Of a DNA stretch of 43,729 bases, positions 14,447 to 23,100 are shown piece after piece. The number at the start of each line of letters is the position of its first letter. Positions within the stretch are counted from its first letter, which is position 1. The stretch is taken from assembly GCA_023397655.1 (NCBI GenBank), contig JAEWTW010000029.1, forward strand, positions 1 through 43,729, read 5' to 3'. The translations under genes and the position numbers were made by a program. Source of the stretch: Bacillota bacterium. Lineage in GTDB: Bacteria > Bacillota > Clostridia > Christensenellales > SZUA-584. Under the pieces are notes generated by a model, which saw only the letters and a program-made list of their open reading frames with translations, was not told the origin of the DNA and made no database searches.

Positions 14447-15291
14447 GCCAGATAGCTGTAAAAAACCTGACAAAGAAATTCGGCGCTGTCACTGCGCTGG
14501 ACGATGTGTCTCTGACCATCGAGGAAGGAAAGATATACGGGCTGCTGGGACGCAACGGCGCGGGCAAGTCCACACTGCTGAGCCTGATCACCAACCGCAT
14601 TTTTCCCACCGAAGGGGAAGTCACCGTCGACGGCCAGCCGGTTATGGAGAACGATGCGGTGTTGGGCAAGGTGTATTGCATGAGCGAAGCGCCGCTGTAT
14701 CCCGATTCGATGACCGTCCGGGATGTGTTCAAGTGGACCCGCGTGTTCTATCCGGAAATGGATATGGCGTACGCCCGGGCGCTGGCAGACAAATTTGCTC
14801 TGAACACTGGCAAGAGGCTCAAAACGCTGTCCACGGGCTACACATCGATTTACAAGATCATCGCGGCGCTGGCCTGCAACGCGCCGGTGCTGCTGCTTGA
14901 TGAACCGGTTCTCGGGCTGGATGCCAACTTCCGCGATCTGTTCTACCGTGAGCTGATCAGCCTCTACAGCGAGAAGCCGCGAACGATCGTGATATCGACG
15001 CATCTCATAGAGGAAGCGGCAGATGTGATTGAGCACGTCTTCATCATCAAGAACGGCCGGGTGATCATGGACGATACGACGCAAAACGTGCTGGCGGCGG
15101 GGTATACGGTGACAGGACCGGCAGCCCGCGTCGACGCGTTCACTGCCGGACGGCACGTGCTGGGCAGCGATACGCTGGGGGGCATCAAGAGCGCGTATCT
15201 GCTGGGCGCGCTGGATTCCAAAGTGCCGGACGGCGTGGAAGTCTCGCGCATGAAGCTGCAGAACCTGTTCATCCATCTGACGAACGCTTAA
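14443..15291 (+). CDS. ABC transporter ATP-binding protein (YtrB-like)
   Basis: A 282-residue ATPase with Walker A GRNGAGKST, a degenerate signature LSTGYTSIYKII in place of LSGGQ, Walker B PVLLLDEPVLGLD and H-loop ISTHLIEEAADV. The LSTG-type signature is common in this YtrB-like subfamily. A C-terminal region (about 205-282) is variable. It overlaps the GntR gene by four bases and is followed after 14 bases by a membrane-protein gene. Together they should form an exporter or a sensor-type transporter for cell-envelope-active compounds; the substrate is not visible from the sequence. Confidence 0.93.
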   Translation: MSQIAVKNLTKKFGAVTALDDVSLTIEEGKIYGLLGRNGAGKSTLLSLITNRIFPTEGEVTVDGQPVMENDAVLGKVYCMSEAPLYPDSMTVRDVFKWTRVFYPEMDMAYARALADKFALNTGKRLKTLSTGYTSIYKIIAALACNAPVLLLDEPVLGLDANFRDLFYRELISLYSEKPRTIVISTHLIEEAADVIEHVFIIKNGRVIMDDTTQNVLAAGYTVTGPAARVDAFTAGRHVLGSDTLGGIKSAYLLGALDSKVPDGVEVSRMKLQNLFIHLTNA

Positions 15292-15305
15292 AGGAGTGAT
15301 TTAGT

Positions 15306-16040
15306 ATGAACTTTTTACCATCGTGGAAATATCAGCTGGACGGCATGAAATGGCCGCTCATCATATTCTATACTGTCATCGCTGCGCTGCTCATACTGAT
15401 GGGTGTATCGATGTCGATCGCAATCCGTGAGGGCAATCAATTCACCGTCGGCGGACTGGAGATGGCCTCGGTAGTATTCATATTTATCTGTGGATTGAAC
15501 TCGTTTAAGGCCGCATTCCATATGCTCAGCGCCAACGGCGTGTCCAGAAAAACCATGTTTGTCAGCTTTCTGGCTGTTCTGGGTACAGTGGCAGCGGGTA
15601 TGGCGGTGATTGACAGCACAATCAGCCTGTTGATGAGAAGTGTTGGAGAATATCATCCGGGGTTCATGCAGATGTATGGCATCGAATCGTATAGCACGTC
15701 TGCCGTACTGACAGGGGTTCTATGGATGTTCTTCACCAACATGGCAGCGGGCATGGCAGGTTATCTGCTCACCACGCTGTACTACCGTATGAATAAGCCG
15801 GTGAAGCTGCTGGTGTCCATCGGCGTTCCCGTGCTGCTGCTGTTCGTTTGGCCGATAGCGGACTGGGCATTGTTCCGGGGTGCGGTGTCGATCGCGTTGA
15901 CCAGGTTTACCGGCTGGGCATTCGGATTTATGGACGGAAACCCGTTCAGGGGTATAGTGACCAACGTGCTGCTGGTGCTCATATTTGCCGCCTTAAGCTT
16001 CACTGCGCTGCGGCGCGCGCCGGTCAAGGCGAGGCAGTAA
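15306..16040 (+). CDS. ABC transporter membrane subunit, YtrC-like position
   Basis: A 244-residue membrane protein with about six helices (near 18-40, 52-72, 80-102, 138-160, 172-195, 220-240) and no close family signature. AAAGGAGTGA precedes its start, 14 bases after the ATPase gene. The topology and position make it the permease of the preceding ATPase, comparable with ABC-2-like permeases in GntR-led operons. It converges with the diguanylate cyclase gene, with only six bases between the stops and no visible terminator. Confidence 0.8.
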   Translation: MNFLPSWKYQLDGMKWPLIIFYTVIAALLILMGVSMSIAIREGNQFTVGGLEMASVVFIFICGLNSFKAAFHMLSANGVSRKTMFVSFLAVLGTVAAGMAVIDSTISLLMRSVGEYHPGFMQMYGIESYSTSAVLTGVLWMFFTNMAAGMAGYLLTTLYYRMNKPVKLLVSIGVPVLLLFVWPIADWALFRGAVSIALTRFTGWAFGFMDGNPFRGIVTNVLLVLIFAALSFTALRRAPVKARQ

Positions 16041-16046
16041 TAGAGG

Positions 16047-17216
16047 TCACAGTGCGCTGCGGACACAGTTGCGACCCTCCTGCTTGGCGAGATACAGCGC
16101 TCTGTCCGCATCGGCATAATGCCGGATCAACGATGCGTCCCGGCTGCCCGACAGCCGGGCGACGCCGATGCTGGCCGTGGTGTTTATCGTTACCGAGTCA
16201 ACCAGAAAGGGATATGGGGCGAGAAGCTTACGGAACCTTTCGGCAAACCCCTTTGCCTCAGCCATGGTTGTCTGCGGCAGCAGTATAATGAACTCATCTC
16301 CGCCCAAACGGCAAAGTGTGTCGTATTTGCGGATGCTGGCCAACAGCAAATGACCGAGCTGCTCCAGAATGCTGTCGCCAGCGGGATGTCCGTACACATC
16401 GTTTATGCCTTTGAAATCATCGACATCCAGCATCACCAGACACGATTCATAACCTTTGCGCTCAATGAGCGCAATTTCTCTTTGCAGCACTTCATCAAAA
16501 TAACGGCGGTTGGGCAGACCGGTCAGCGCATCAAAATAGGCCATGCGCTCCAGCTCCTTATTCGCCCGTTCCAGCTCCTGCTGCTGGTCGATGATACGTT
16601 TCTTCTGTTTGATGTTGGTCACATTCAGACGCCAGAGTATGACCGACAGCGCAAAGCCGATGCCGATGGCGGTAATGCCGTTGACCCGGTTGGACAGCAG
16701 CTGTTCGGCGGATGGCGCAGCGGCGGCGATTGAAAAGTAATAAGCGGCATATGATGAAAGGTAGATCAGGAGAGAGGTCAGCGGATCCACGAGAAATATC
16801 GTCCCCATGACGAGGCAGACCACAATAAAAGGCGTAATGTTACTGGTGGCGAGCTGATCGATAGACACGATCACCACGCCCGCTGCCATAATCACACCGA
16901 TGACGGAATACTGAAGCAGCAAAGTCAGCTTAAAGTTCTTCTCTGCCTTCTTTAGACGGGTGGAGATTAAAAAGGCTGCTGCAAACGAAAAAAACAATAT
17001 ACTATGTGAGATTATAATGCCCAGTCGCCATGTTTCAAGTGCGGCAGTTTCTCCTTTGGGCGAAAATATAAACAGTAAAAAATGGATCAGGGATATAAAG
17101 GCACCAATCAAAGAAGCATTTTGAATTCTTCGCAGGTTTGCAGATGTACATTCCGGCAATACCAAAGCTTTATCCGATTGATATTTTCTATAGCGATACG
17201 TAATTCTGATAAACAT
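16047..17216 (-). CDS. Membrane-bound diguanylate cyclase
   Basis: A 389-residue signalling enzyme. The first 195 residues hold about six transmembrane helices, a membrane sensor of unknown ligand. A short helical linker (RIIDQQQELERANKELERM) leads into a GGDEF domain (about 225-389). The active site is RLGGDEF. The preceding RKYD is five residues upstream, the correct spacing for the RxxD inhibitory site, so product feedback is expected. DALTGLPNRRYFDEVL and DVDDFKGINDVYGHPAGD are intact. It makes cyclic di-GMP, which usually controls attachment and motility. GGAGG lies eight bases before the start. No EAL domain is present. Confidence 0.95.
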   Translation of the reverse strand: MFIRITYRYRKYQSDKALVLPECTSANLRRIQNASLIGAFISLIHFLLFIFSPKGETAALETWRLGIIISHSILFFSFAAAFLISTRLKKAEKNFKLTLLLQYSVIGVIMAAGVVIVSIDQLATSNITPFIVVCLVMGTIFLVDPLTSLLIYLSSYAAYYFSIAAAAPSAEQLLSNRVNGITAIGIGFALSVILWRLNVTNIKQKKRIIDQQQELERANKELERMAYFDALTGLPNRRYFDEVLQREIALIERKGYESCLVMLDVDDFKGINDVYGHPAGDSILEQLGHLLLASIRKYDTLCRLGGDEFIILLPQTTMAEAKGFAERFRKLLAPYPFLVDSVTINTTASIGVARLSGSRDASLIRHYADADRALYLAKQEGRNCVRSAL

Positions 17217-17307
17217 TCCATACGCCTCCGTGCCTCAGATAAATAAACAGTTTGTTTGATATTCAAACGATTTTTGTAAATGCGAATCTGTCAGATTTTG
17301 ATTTTCG

Positions 17308-17336
17308 TTTATGTTTCATTTGGAAGATGGTATAAT
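17308..17336 (+). promoter_or_regulatory. Promoter of the M14 peptidase gene
   Basis: TTTATG (17308-17313), 17 bases and TATAAT (17331-17336) with the extended -10 element TGG just before it. The -10 is 65 bases upstream of the ATG. Confidence 0.65.
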
Positions 17337-17401
17337 ACATTGATTCGTTTACTGATCTTCAAAAGCGGGCTGTATAGGGAAATCAATTATCAGAGGTTAC
17401 A

Positions 17402-18505
17402 ATGAAGAAAAAACAGCGCAGACGCGTCATAATATTGCTCACAATCATGCTGTCAATGAGCCTGATAATGCTGACAGGCTGTCAGGAGTCGAGAGAGGTA
17501 TCCGACCTTGAGCCTGCAGTTCCAACGGAATTGCCTGCCGAAGCAACGACGCCAACAGCCACACAGGCGGCGGAAGAGGATGTCGTCAACCCCAATCAAA
17601 CCTACAGCTACGAGATGATGATTGCTGATGCGCAGCATCTCGCGGAGCTGTATCCGGATATTATCCAAACTGAAAGTATCGGTCAGTCGGTGGAGGAAAG
17701 AGAGCTGACGCTCATCAAGCTGGGGACCGGGGAGAAGAAGTTGCTGCTGCTGGGCGCGCACCATGCCCGTGAGTACATCACCGCAACCTTCTTGATGGAG
17801 ACGGCGGACGAATACGCGCGCGCTGCGGCGGCGGACAAGCCCTTCGACGGTGTTGACATCGCCGCGATGCTCAAGCAAGTGACGGTGTATATCGTGCCGA
17901 TGGTGAACCCGGATGGCGTCAATCTGGTGCAGAACGGCGTGGACGCAGTCAAAGACCCGGAAAAGGTCAGAGCCATGCGCATGCTTAAGGATACTTACGA
18001 CGAATGGAAAGCCAACATCAACGGGGTGGACCTGAACCGCCAGTATCCCTGCCACTGGGATGAGAAGGCGAGCAACACCGATGTGCCCAGCTCTGAGATG
18101 TATAAGGGCACAGCGCCCGCCACCGAGCCGGAGGTTCAGGCGGTGATGGCGTTGTGCAACAGCTATGACTTTGTGCTGGCAGCCTCGTTCCACACCAAGG
18201 GCGAGGTGATCTATTGGGCGGACAGCGGCACCGAGGAAGCCATACCGGCAGGCGCGTCCATCGCGGAAACGCTTGCCGAGGTGACCGGGTACGAGCTGAT
18301 GCCTGTATCAGAGGATCCGGCGGTGTACGGTGCGGGCTTTGAGAACTGGTTCCGGCAGGACTTTGAGCGGCCGGGCTTCTGTGTGGAACTGACACCCACG
18401 GGTAACGGCTCAGCTCCCCATGACGATGCGGAGTTCGAACAGCTGGTATGGCAGCCATGCAAAGAGATATGCGCCGCACTGATGAAACAGGCGGCTGCTG
18501 AATAA
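17402..18505 (+). CDS. M14 family zinc carboxypeptidase, lipoprotein
   Basis: A 367-residue exported peptidase. A basic N-terminus and hydrophobic segment (about 9-25) end in the lipobox LTGC, so it is predicted to be anchored outside the membrane at Cys27. A Pro/Thr/Glu-rich linker (about 30-60) follows. The catalytic domain has the zinc pair His121 and Glu124 in HHAREY, substrate residues in PMVNPDGVNL and GVDLNRQYP, the third zinc His in ASFHTKGE, and the general-base Glu in FCVELTPTG. This pattern fits the M14C group, which includes gamma-D-glutamyl-diaminopimelate peptidases, so peptidoglycan peptides are likely substrates. The gene stands alone; no terminator is evident before the next gene. 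Confidence 0.92.
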   Translation: MKKKQRRRVIILLTIMLSMSLIMLTGCQESREVSDLEPAVPTELPAEATTPTATQAAEEDVVNPNQTYSYEMMIADAQHLAELYPDIIQTESIGQSVEERELTLIKLGTGEKKLLLLGAHHAREYITATFLMETADEYARAAAADKPFDGVDIAAMLKQVTVYIVPMVNPDGVNLVQNGVDAVKDPEKVRAMRMLKDTYDEWKANINGVDLNRQYPCHWDEKASNTDVPSSEMYKGTAPATEPEVQAVMALCNSYDFVLAASFHTKGEVIYWADSGTEEAIPAGASIAETLAEVTGYELMPVSEDPAVYGAGFENWFRQDFERPGFCVELTPTGNGSAPHDDAEFEQLVWQPCKEICAALMKQAAAE

Positions 18506-18566
18506 TGGTTATCGTTTCATCAGAGATTAAGTATAAGGAATAATCAATCGAGGAGGTTCGTTGAAA

Positions 18567-18779
18567 ATGGAAAAGAAAACGTATCGTGTAACGGGTATGG
18601 GCTGCGAAGCGTGCGTAACGCGCGTGAAGAAGGCGGTGTCTGCACTGGAAGGCGTGAAGAGCGCTGAAGTGGACCTCGCGGCGGGGACGCTGACGGTTGA
18701 ATACGACACAAGCAAACTGAGCTTCAGCCAGTTCAAAGATGCTGTGGACCGGGCTGGATACGATCTGGCGGAAATGTAG
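18567..18779 (+). CDS. Heavy-metal-associated (HMA) domain protein, CopZ-like
   Basis: A 70-residue single-domain metal carrier. The MxCxxC motif is present as GMGCEACVTRV, and the rest follows the ferredoxin-like HMA fold (VKSAEVDLAAGTLTVEYD, then the final AGYDLAEM). Such proteins carry Cu(I) or similar soft metals in the cytosol. No copper ATPase is near in the window. The ATG at 18567 is ten bases after AGGAGG; a TTG two codons earlier is only four bases after it and is less likely. Confidence 0.88.
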   Translation: MEKKTYRVTGMGCEACVTRVKKAVSALEGVKSAEVDLAAGTLTVEYDTSKLSFSQFKDAVDRAGYDLAEM

Positions 18780-18813
18780 CCTTGGGTGTACTGCAAAATG
18801 CGTTTTATGATAT

Positions 18814-18851
18814 GAGACATCGGCATTCCAGCCGGTGTTTCATTTGTTTTT
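18814..18851 (+). terminator. Terminator after the HMA gene
   Basis: GAGACATCGGC pairs with GCCGGTGTTTC over 11 bp with two G-T pairs, followed by ATTTGTTTTT. Confidence 0.75.
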
Positions 18852-18861
18852 AAAATATGTG

Positions 18862-18892
18862 TTGACTTTAACGTAACGTCAAGGTTTACGAT
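18862..18892 (+). promoter_or_regulatory. MerR-type promoter with 19-bp spacer
   Basis: TTGACT (18862-18867) and TACGAT (18887-18892) are separated by 19 bases, the over-long spacer typical of MerR-activated promoters. The dyad CTTTAACGT / ACGTCAAGG (18866-18884, centred on 18875) fills the spacer. It should be the binding site of the regulator encoded immediately downstream. Confidence 0.8.
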
Positions 18893-18914
18893 GATCTCCG
18901 GAGGTGAAAATGAC

Positions 18915-19676
18915 GTGTATACGATCGGACAGCTGGCAAAACTGGCGGGAGTGACCACGCGGACGCTGCGCTATTATGACCAGATCGGGCTGCTTAATGC
19001 AGCGCAGACCAGTGAATCAGGCTACCGTTTGTACGGGCGCGAACAAGTGGACGCATTGCAGCAGATACTGTTTTACCGCGCACTCGGCGTAAGCCCGGAG
19101 GACATCCGGCTCATCATTCTGGCACCGGATTTTGAGGCGCAAAAGGCATTGGAGCAGCATCTGCAGGAGCTGCAGGCCAAACGAGGCCAGCTGGAAGCGC
19201 TGATCGGTACCGTCAGTCACACCCTGAAATCAAAAAAGGAGGGATTTGACATGACGGATGCGGAAAAATTCGAGGGCTTCAAGCAGCAGTATATCGACGA
19301 CAATGAGCGCAAGTACGGCGCTGAAGCGCGTGAAAGGTACGGGAGCGACGCGGTGGACCAGTCCAATGCAAAGCTTGCGGGCATGACGCCGGCGCAGTTT
19401 GCGCGCATGGAGGCGCTGGGCACGGAGGTAATTGAAGCGCTGAAAACGGCCATGCTGACGAACGATACGCAAGGCGCGGCGGCCAGGCACCTCTGCGAGC
19501 TGCATAAGCAGTGGCTGATGTGCTCGTGGGGTAGCTACAGCGCCGATGCCCACAAGGGGCTGGCACAGATGTATGTGGACGATGCCCGGTTTGCGGCGTA
19601 TTATGACAGCGCTGCACCCGGTGCCGCGGTGTTCCTGCGGGATGCCCTGCTGAGTTACCTGTCGGAGAACAGTTAG
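18915..19676 (+). CDS. MerR-family regulator with TipAS antibiotic-recognition domain
   Basis: A 253-residue transcription factor. Residues 1-70 are a MerR winged helix (YTIGQLAKLAGVTTRTLRYY then SGYRLY). A long dimerisation helix (about 75-110) leads to a C-terminal TipAS-type globin-like helical domain (about 120-253, FKQQYIDDNERKYG onward, with HKQWLMCSWGSY). TipA-like proteins bind thiopeptides or other multidrug ligands and then activate their own promoter. The GTG start at 18915 is chosen because GGAGG lies ten bases upstream and the family begins at the YTIGQLA segment. The promoter directly upstream has the 19-bp MerR spacer. No separate drug-resistance gene follows in the same transcript, so autoregulation is the visible target. 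Confidence 0.93.
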   Translation: MYTIGQLAKLAGVTTRTLRYYDQIGLLNAAQTSESGYRLYGREQVDALQQILFYRALGVSPEDIRLIILAPDFEAQKALEQHLQELQAKRGQLEALIGTVSHTLKSKKEGFDMTDAEKFEGFKQQYIDDNERKYGAEARERYGSDAVDQSNAKLAGMTPAQFARMEALGTEVIEALKTAMLTNDTQGAAARHLCELHKQWLMCSWGSYSADAHKGLAQMYVDDARFAAYYDSAAPGAAVFLRDALLSYLSENS

Positions 19677-19691
19677 GATGGCCATAAAGCG

Positions 19692-19720
19692 AAGCCGGGC
19701 AAAAGAGTCCGGTTTTTCTT
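19692..19720 (+). terminator. Probable terminator after the MerR gene
   Basis: AAGCCGG pairs with CCGGTTT (one G-T pair), loop of about ten bases, followed by a T-rich tract. Confidence 0.6.
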
Positions 19721-19743
19721 TTTATCAGGAATCCAATCGCTTA

Positions 19744-19788
19744 TTTACTTCTTTGAAATATCGTGGTATAATCGTGGTATTACCACGA
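19744..19788 (+). promoter_or_regulatory. Autoregulated promoter with GntR/FadR operator
   Basis: TTTACT (19744-19749), 17 bases, then a perfect TATAAT (19767-19772). TCGTGGTA-T-TACCACGA (19772-19788) is a perfect 8+1+8 palindrome at the start site. A further half-site TCGTGGTA (19761-19768) covers the -10. The TGGT/ACCA arms are the general FadR-subfamily operator form. Confidence 0.85.
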
Positions 19789-19802
19789 AGAAGGTGTGAC
19801 AG

Positions 19803-20507
19803 GTGCCGGAACAGAAAAAAGAGAGCGCGAAACAGCGCTTCATAGCCATCATTGAGCAGCAGATTTTGTCCGGCGAGCTGGCTGTGGACCAGAAGCTGCC
19901 GCCTGAACGCGAGCTCGCAGAGAAGACGGGCGTTTCGCGCGTCACTGTCCACGCCGCTTTGCTGGAGCTGGCCACAAAGAACGTTCTGCGCATCATTCCG
20001 CGTCAGGGAACCTATGTAAACAACTTCAAAAAGGAAGGAACGCTGGAGCTTTACGGCGCACTTCTGCAGTATACGGGAGAGTTTGACCGCGACCTGCTGG
20101 AGAGCCTGACGGAATACCGCGAGATCATTGAGACAACGGCGGCACAGAAGGCTGCCGTGTTCCGGACGTCCGACGACGTTGCGCAGATGAGAATGCTGCT
20201 CGCGAAAGAAAGGAAGGCGCAAAGCCCGGAAGACGCGGCGGCGCTGGACTATCAGATGCACCTGCTGATTTCGAAAGCCTCGGGAAACATTATGCTGCCG
20301 ATGACGCTCCGGTCCATCGAAGCAATGTACATTTCTCTGGTGCTCCGGTTTTATGAGTTGCTGGATGACCGGGCTGTCGTTCATGATTTTCATTCACAGC
20401 TGATCTCCGCCATCGATTTGGGAGAAGGAGAGAAGGCCAGAAGCATCATGAAAACGATGCTGGACCATGGCAGACAGGTACTGACATCCAAACGGCAGAA
20501 GCGCTGA
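19803..20507 (+). CDS. GntR-family regulator, FadR subfamily (FCD domain)
   Basis: A 234-residue transcription factor starting with GTG, eight bases after AGAAGG. Residues 10-75 form the winged helix (LSGELAVDQKLPPERELAEK, VSRVTVHAALLELATKNVLRIIPRQGTYV). Residues 95-230 form the all-helical FCD effector domain, with the His-containing segments DYQMHLLISKASGN and VHDFHSQLISAI that usually coordinate a metal next to a carboxylate ligand. FCD regulators typically sense a small organic acid linked to the adjacent pathway. The glycyl radical enzyme operon begins 91 bases downstream with no terminator between, so it is the probable target and may be co-transcribed. Confidence 0.93.
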   Translation: MPEQKKESAKQRFIAIIEQQILSGELAVDQKLPPERELAEKTGVSRVTVHAALLELATKNVLRIIPRQGTYVNNFKKEGTLELYGALLQYTGEFDRDLLESLTEYREIIETTAAQKAAVFRTSDDVAQMRMLLAKERKAQSPEDAAALDYQMHLLISKASGNIMLPMTLRSIEAMYISLVLRFYELLDDRAVVHDFHSQLISAIDLGEGEKARSIMKTMLDHGRQVLTSKRQKR

Positions 20508-20598
20508 TACATAAGTTTTTGCTGACTTTTCAAAGAACTGCTTTTTCGCGGGGCAACCGCGTATTCATGATACCAAAACAGAATAGGAGGTAACTGCG

Positions 20599-23097
20599 AT
20601 GAACGCACTGGAGAACCGCGTGAAGGAGCCTTACCATCTGTCTCCCCGGATACGGTGGCTGAGGGATTATTACTTTTCGGGCGTGAAGCGAAACTGGAAC
20701 AACGAGTTCATTCCATTCACGACGGGTACGGAATGGGATGAGCTGTTCGATGAGATCACGTTTTACGTTGTACCGGAAACCTACGCTTTTTATCAGCAGT
20801 TCGTGACTTCCACCAAGCAGGCTGCGCATAAAATCGACATACCAAAGGACTTCTTCTCATGGAGCATTGCGGAACGGCGCGCATGGTTCATCAAGGAGGC
20901 CATGGTCAGCCATGTGCCGCAGGAGCTGCTGCCGGGGGACCTGATCGCGGGAGGCCGCTTCAATCTGCTGGCTTCGCGCTGCTGGAGCCAGGCGGAAGCC
21001 AAAGCCCGCAACGCGCGCGTGTTCGGCAAAAACGGCATGCGCGCCAAGATGAAGGCGTATCACGAGCGTGGCTTCGGCAACTGCGGCGCGACATCGGCGC
21101 ACATCATTCCCGACTACGCGCAGGTGCTGAAGAGCGGCTTCAAAGCCATTGCGGCGCACATCGACGAGGAGTATGCCAAGCTGACGCCTGAACAGCAGCG
21201 GGGCAGCCGCGGTGCGCAGCTGCGCGCGATGAAGATGGCAGCAACCATGCCCAAGGCGTTGGCGGAAAAATATGCTGAGCTTTGCATCAAGCTGGCCGAA
21301 ATCGAAACGGATGCAGTGCGAAAAGACGAAATGCTGCGCATGAGCGAAAACCTGTGGCGTGTGCCATGGGAGGGTGCGCGAGATTTCTGGGAGGCGGTGC
21401 AGTCGCTGTGGCTCACGCACATGCTGGTGATGGCGGACGAAAATTTCCCGGGCGCGGGGCTCTCCTTCGGTCGGCTGGACCAGATACTGCTGCCTTACTG
21501 GGAGGAATCATTGCGGCAGGGCATGAGCCGCGAATTCGGCAAGGAGATACTGAAGTGTTTCTGGATTCACTGCAACACGGCTTATGACGCGATGATTCGC
21601 ACGGGCAGCAACCAGGGCATCACGGCGGGATACGGACAGCTGTTCAACATCGGCGGCATGGGCCGGGACGGTGTGGATATGACCAACGAGATGACATACG
21701 TGCTGCTTGAGGTGATCGACGAGATGAGCCCGATACTTGAGCCCAAGCCCAACGTGCGCCTGCACCGCGGCACGCCGGAGTCGCTGATGGATAAGGTGGT
21801 CGATATGATATCCGCCAGCCAAGGCGCGCCGTTCCTGCTCAACTTCGACGAGCGTTCAATGGCGGGCATGCTGCGCGAGGCCAAAATGGCGGGTATCGAA
21901 CAGTATATCAACAAGGATAACGTGCATGATTACGCGTCGGTGGGCTGTCTGGAAAACACGATGGTGGGCAATGACCGTTCCGGCACGGTGGACAACAACC
22001 TCAATATACTGAAAGCGGTGGAACTGGTTCTCGGCGGCGGGCGTGACCTGATACAGTATTGTGACCCGCTCTGGGGTACGCCGCATAAAGCCGGACAGGA
22101 AGGCCCCGCTACGGGAGACCCGCGTACGTTCACCGGCTTTGAGCAGTTTTACGAAGCGTTTACCGCACAGATGGCGCACATTGTCAGAAAGAACGTGGCG
22201 CTGTATAACGAAACGGACGAAATACGCGCGACGTATAGCCCGACGCCTTATCTCTCCTGTCTGGTGCATGGTTGCGCCGAGAAGGGGCGGGACGCCACGC
22301 AGGGCGGCGCGGAGATCAACCTTACGACGCTGGAGGGCGTTACATTCGCGACGGCGGTGGATTCGCTGCTGGCCGTCAAACACCTCGTGTACGATAAGAA
22401 GGAGTGCACGATGGATGAGCTGATCGCGGCGCTGCGCGACAACTGGGCAGGGCACGACATACTGCAGGCCAAAGCCAAGTTCAAGGCGCCCAAATACGGG
22501 CGTGACGACGATGAAGCGGACGCGCTGGCGCTGCGTGTGATGGACCTGTTCGCAGACGAGGCGTGGAAACACAAGACGGCGGCAACAAACGCGCCTTACC
22601 GCCCCGGCATGCTGAGCTGGAACTACTGGGTGTCCGACGGCTACATACTGGCGGCGAGCGCGGACAGCCGCGCCAAAGGGCAGTTTTTGAGCAACGCAAT
22701 ATGTCCGTCCAACGGCGCAGACACCGGAGGCCCGACGGCCAACGCCAATTCGGTGGGCAAGGCGATGGGGGGCAGAGGAGCAGACGGAGACTATATGGAT
22801 TACCGGAGTAATCTGCCCAACGGCGCGAGCCATACGATCACGTTCAGCCCGGCTTTCCTGCGGGACGAGGCTCACAGGGAGAAGTTCAAGGCGTTTCTGC
22901 GGGGTTACATCGAGAACGGAGGCTCGGCGCTGCAGATCAACATACTCGACGCCGACATGCTGCGAGATGCCCAGCAGCATCCGGAGAACTACCGCAACCT
23001 GCTGGTGCGTGTGACGGGCTACAATGCCTACTTCGTATCGGTGGGGCGCGAGCTGCAGGACGAGATCATCGCGCGGGAAAGTCACACGAGGTTTTAG
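20599..23097 (+). CDS. Glycyl radical enzyme, PFL2-like, substrate unknown
   Basis: An 832-residue anaerobic radical enzyme. The C-terminal glycyl radical motif RVTGYNAYF places the radical at Gly807. The thiyl residue is Cys450 in VGCLEN, with Glu452 two residues on. That Cys-x-Glu pair is found in dehydratase, C-N/C-S lyase and arylacetate decarboxylase members; pyruvate formate-lyase has Cys-Cys, so this is not PFL. The segment TSAHIIPDYAQVLKSG has His where choline lyase has a substrate Asp, as far as I recall, which argues against CutC. N- and C-terminal PFL domains are complete. TAGGAGGT precedes the start. The activase follows after three bases. A neighbouring FCD regulator suggests the pathway handles a small organic acid or related compound. 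Confidence 0.93.
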   Translation: MNALENRVKEPYHLSPRIRWLRDYYFSGVKRNWNNEFIPFTTGTEWDELFDEITFYVVPETYAFYQQFVTSTKQAAHKIDIPKDFFSWSIAERRAWFIKEAMVSHVPQELLPGDLIAGGRFNLLASRCWSQAEAKARNARVFGKNGMRAKMKAYHERGFGNCGATSAHIIPDYAQVLKSGFKAIAAHIDEEYAKLTPEQQRGSRGAQLRAMKMAATMPKALAEKYAELCIKLAEIETDAVRKDEMLRMSENLWRVPWEGARDFWEAVQSLWLTHMLVMADENFPGAGLSFGRLDQILLPYWEESLRQGMSREFGKEILKCFWIHCNTAYDAMIRTGSNQGITAGYGQLFNIGGMGRDGVDMTNEMTYVLLEVIDEMSPILEPKPNVRLHRGTPESLMDKVVDMISASQGAPFLLNFDERSMAGMLREAKMAGIEQYINKDNVHDYASVGCLENTMVGNDRSGTVDNNLNILKAVELVLGGGRDLIQYCDPLWGTPHKAGQEGPATGDPRTFTGFEQFYEAFTAQMAHIVRKNVALYNETDEIRATYSPTPYLSCLVHGCAEKGRDATQGGAEINLTTLEGVTFATAVDSLLAVKHLVYDKKECTMDELIAALRDNWAGHDILQAKAKFKAPKYGRDDDEADALALRVMDLFADEAWKHKTAATNAPYRPGMLSWNYWVSDGYILAASADSRAKGQFLSNAICPSNGADTGGPTANANSVGKAMGGRGADGDYMDYRSNLPNGASHTITFSPAFLRDEAHREKFKAFLRGYIENGGSALQINILDADMLRDAQQHPENYRNLLVRVTGYNAYFVSVGRELQDEIIARESHTRF

Positions 23098-23100
23098 TGC

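Noticed and set aside
601..19788. Shared GTGGTATAAT at the kinase-like and GntR promoters as evidence of a common regulator
   Set aside because: Most of the shared string is the extended -10 consensus (also seen at the M14 gene), and the palindromes have opposite arm order.
20599..23097. Calling the glycyl radical enzyme choline trimethylamine-lyase (CutC) because a choline-type importer is near
   Set aside because: The segment that should carry the substrate Asp has His (TSAHIIPDY), the cysteine context is GCLEN rather than GCVEP, and no microcompartment or other cut genes are present.
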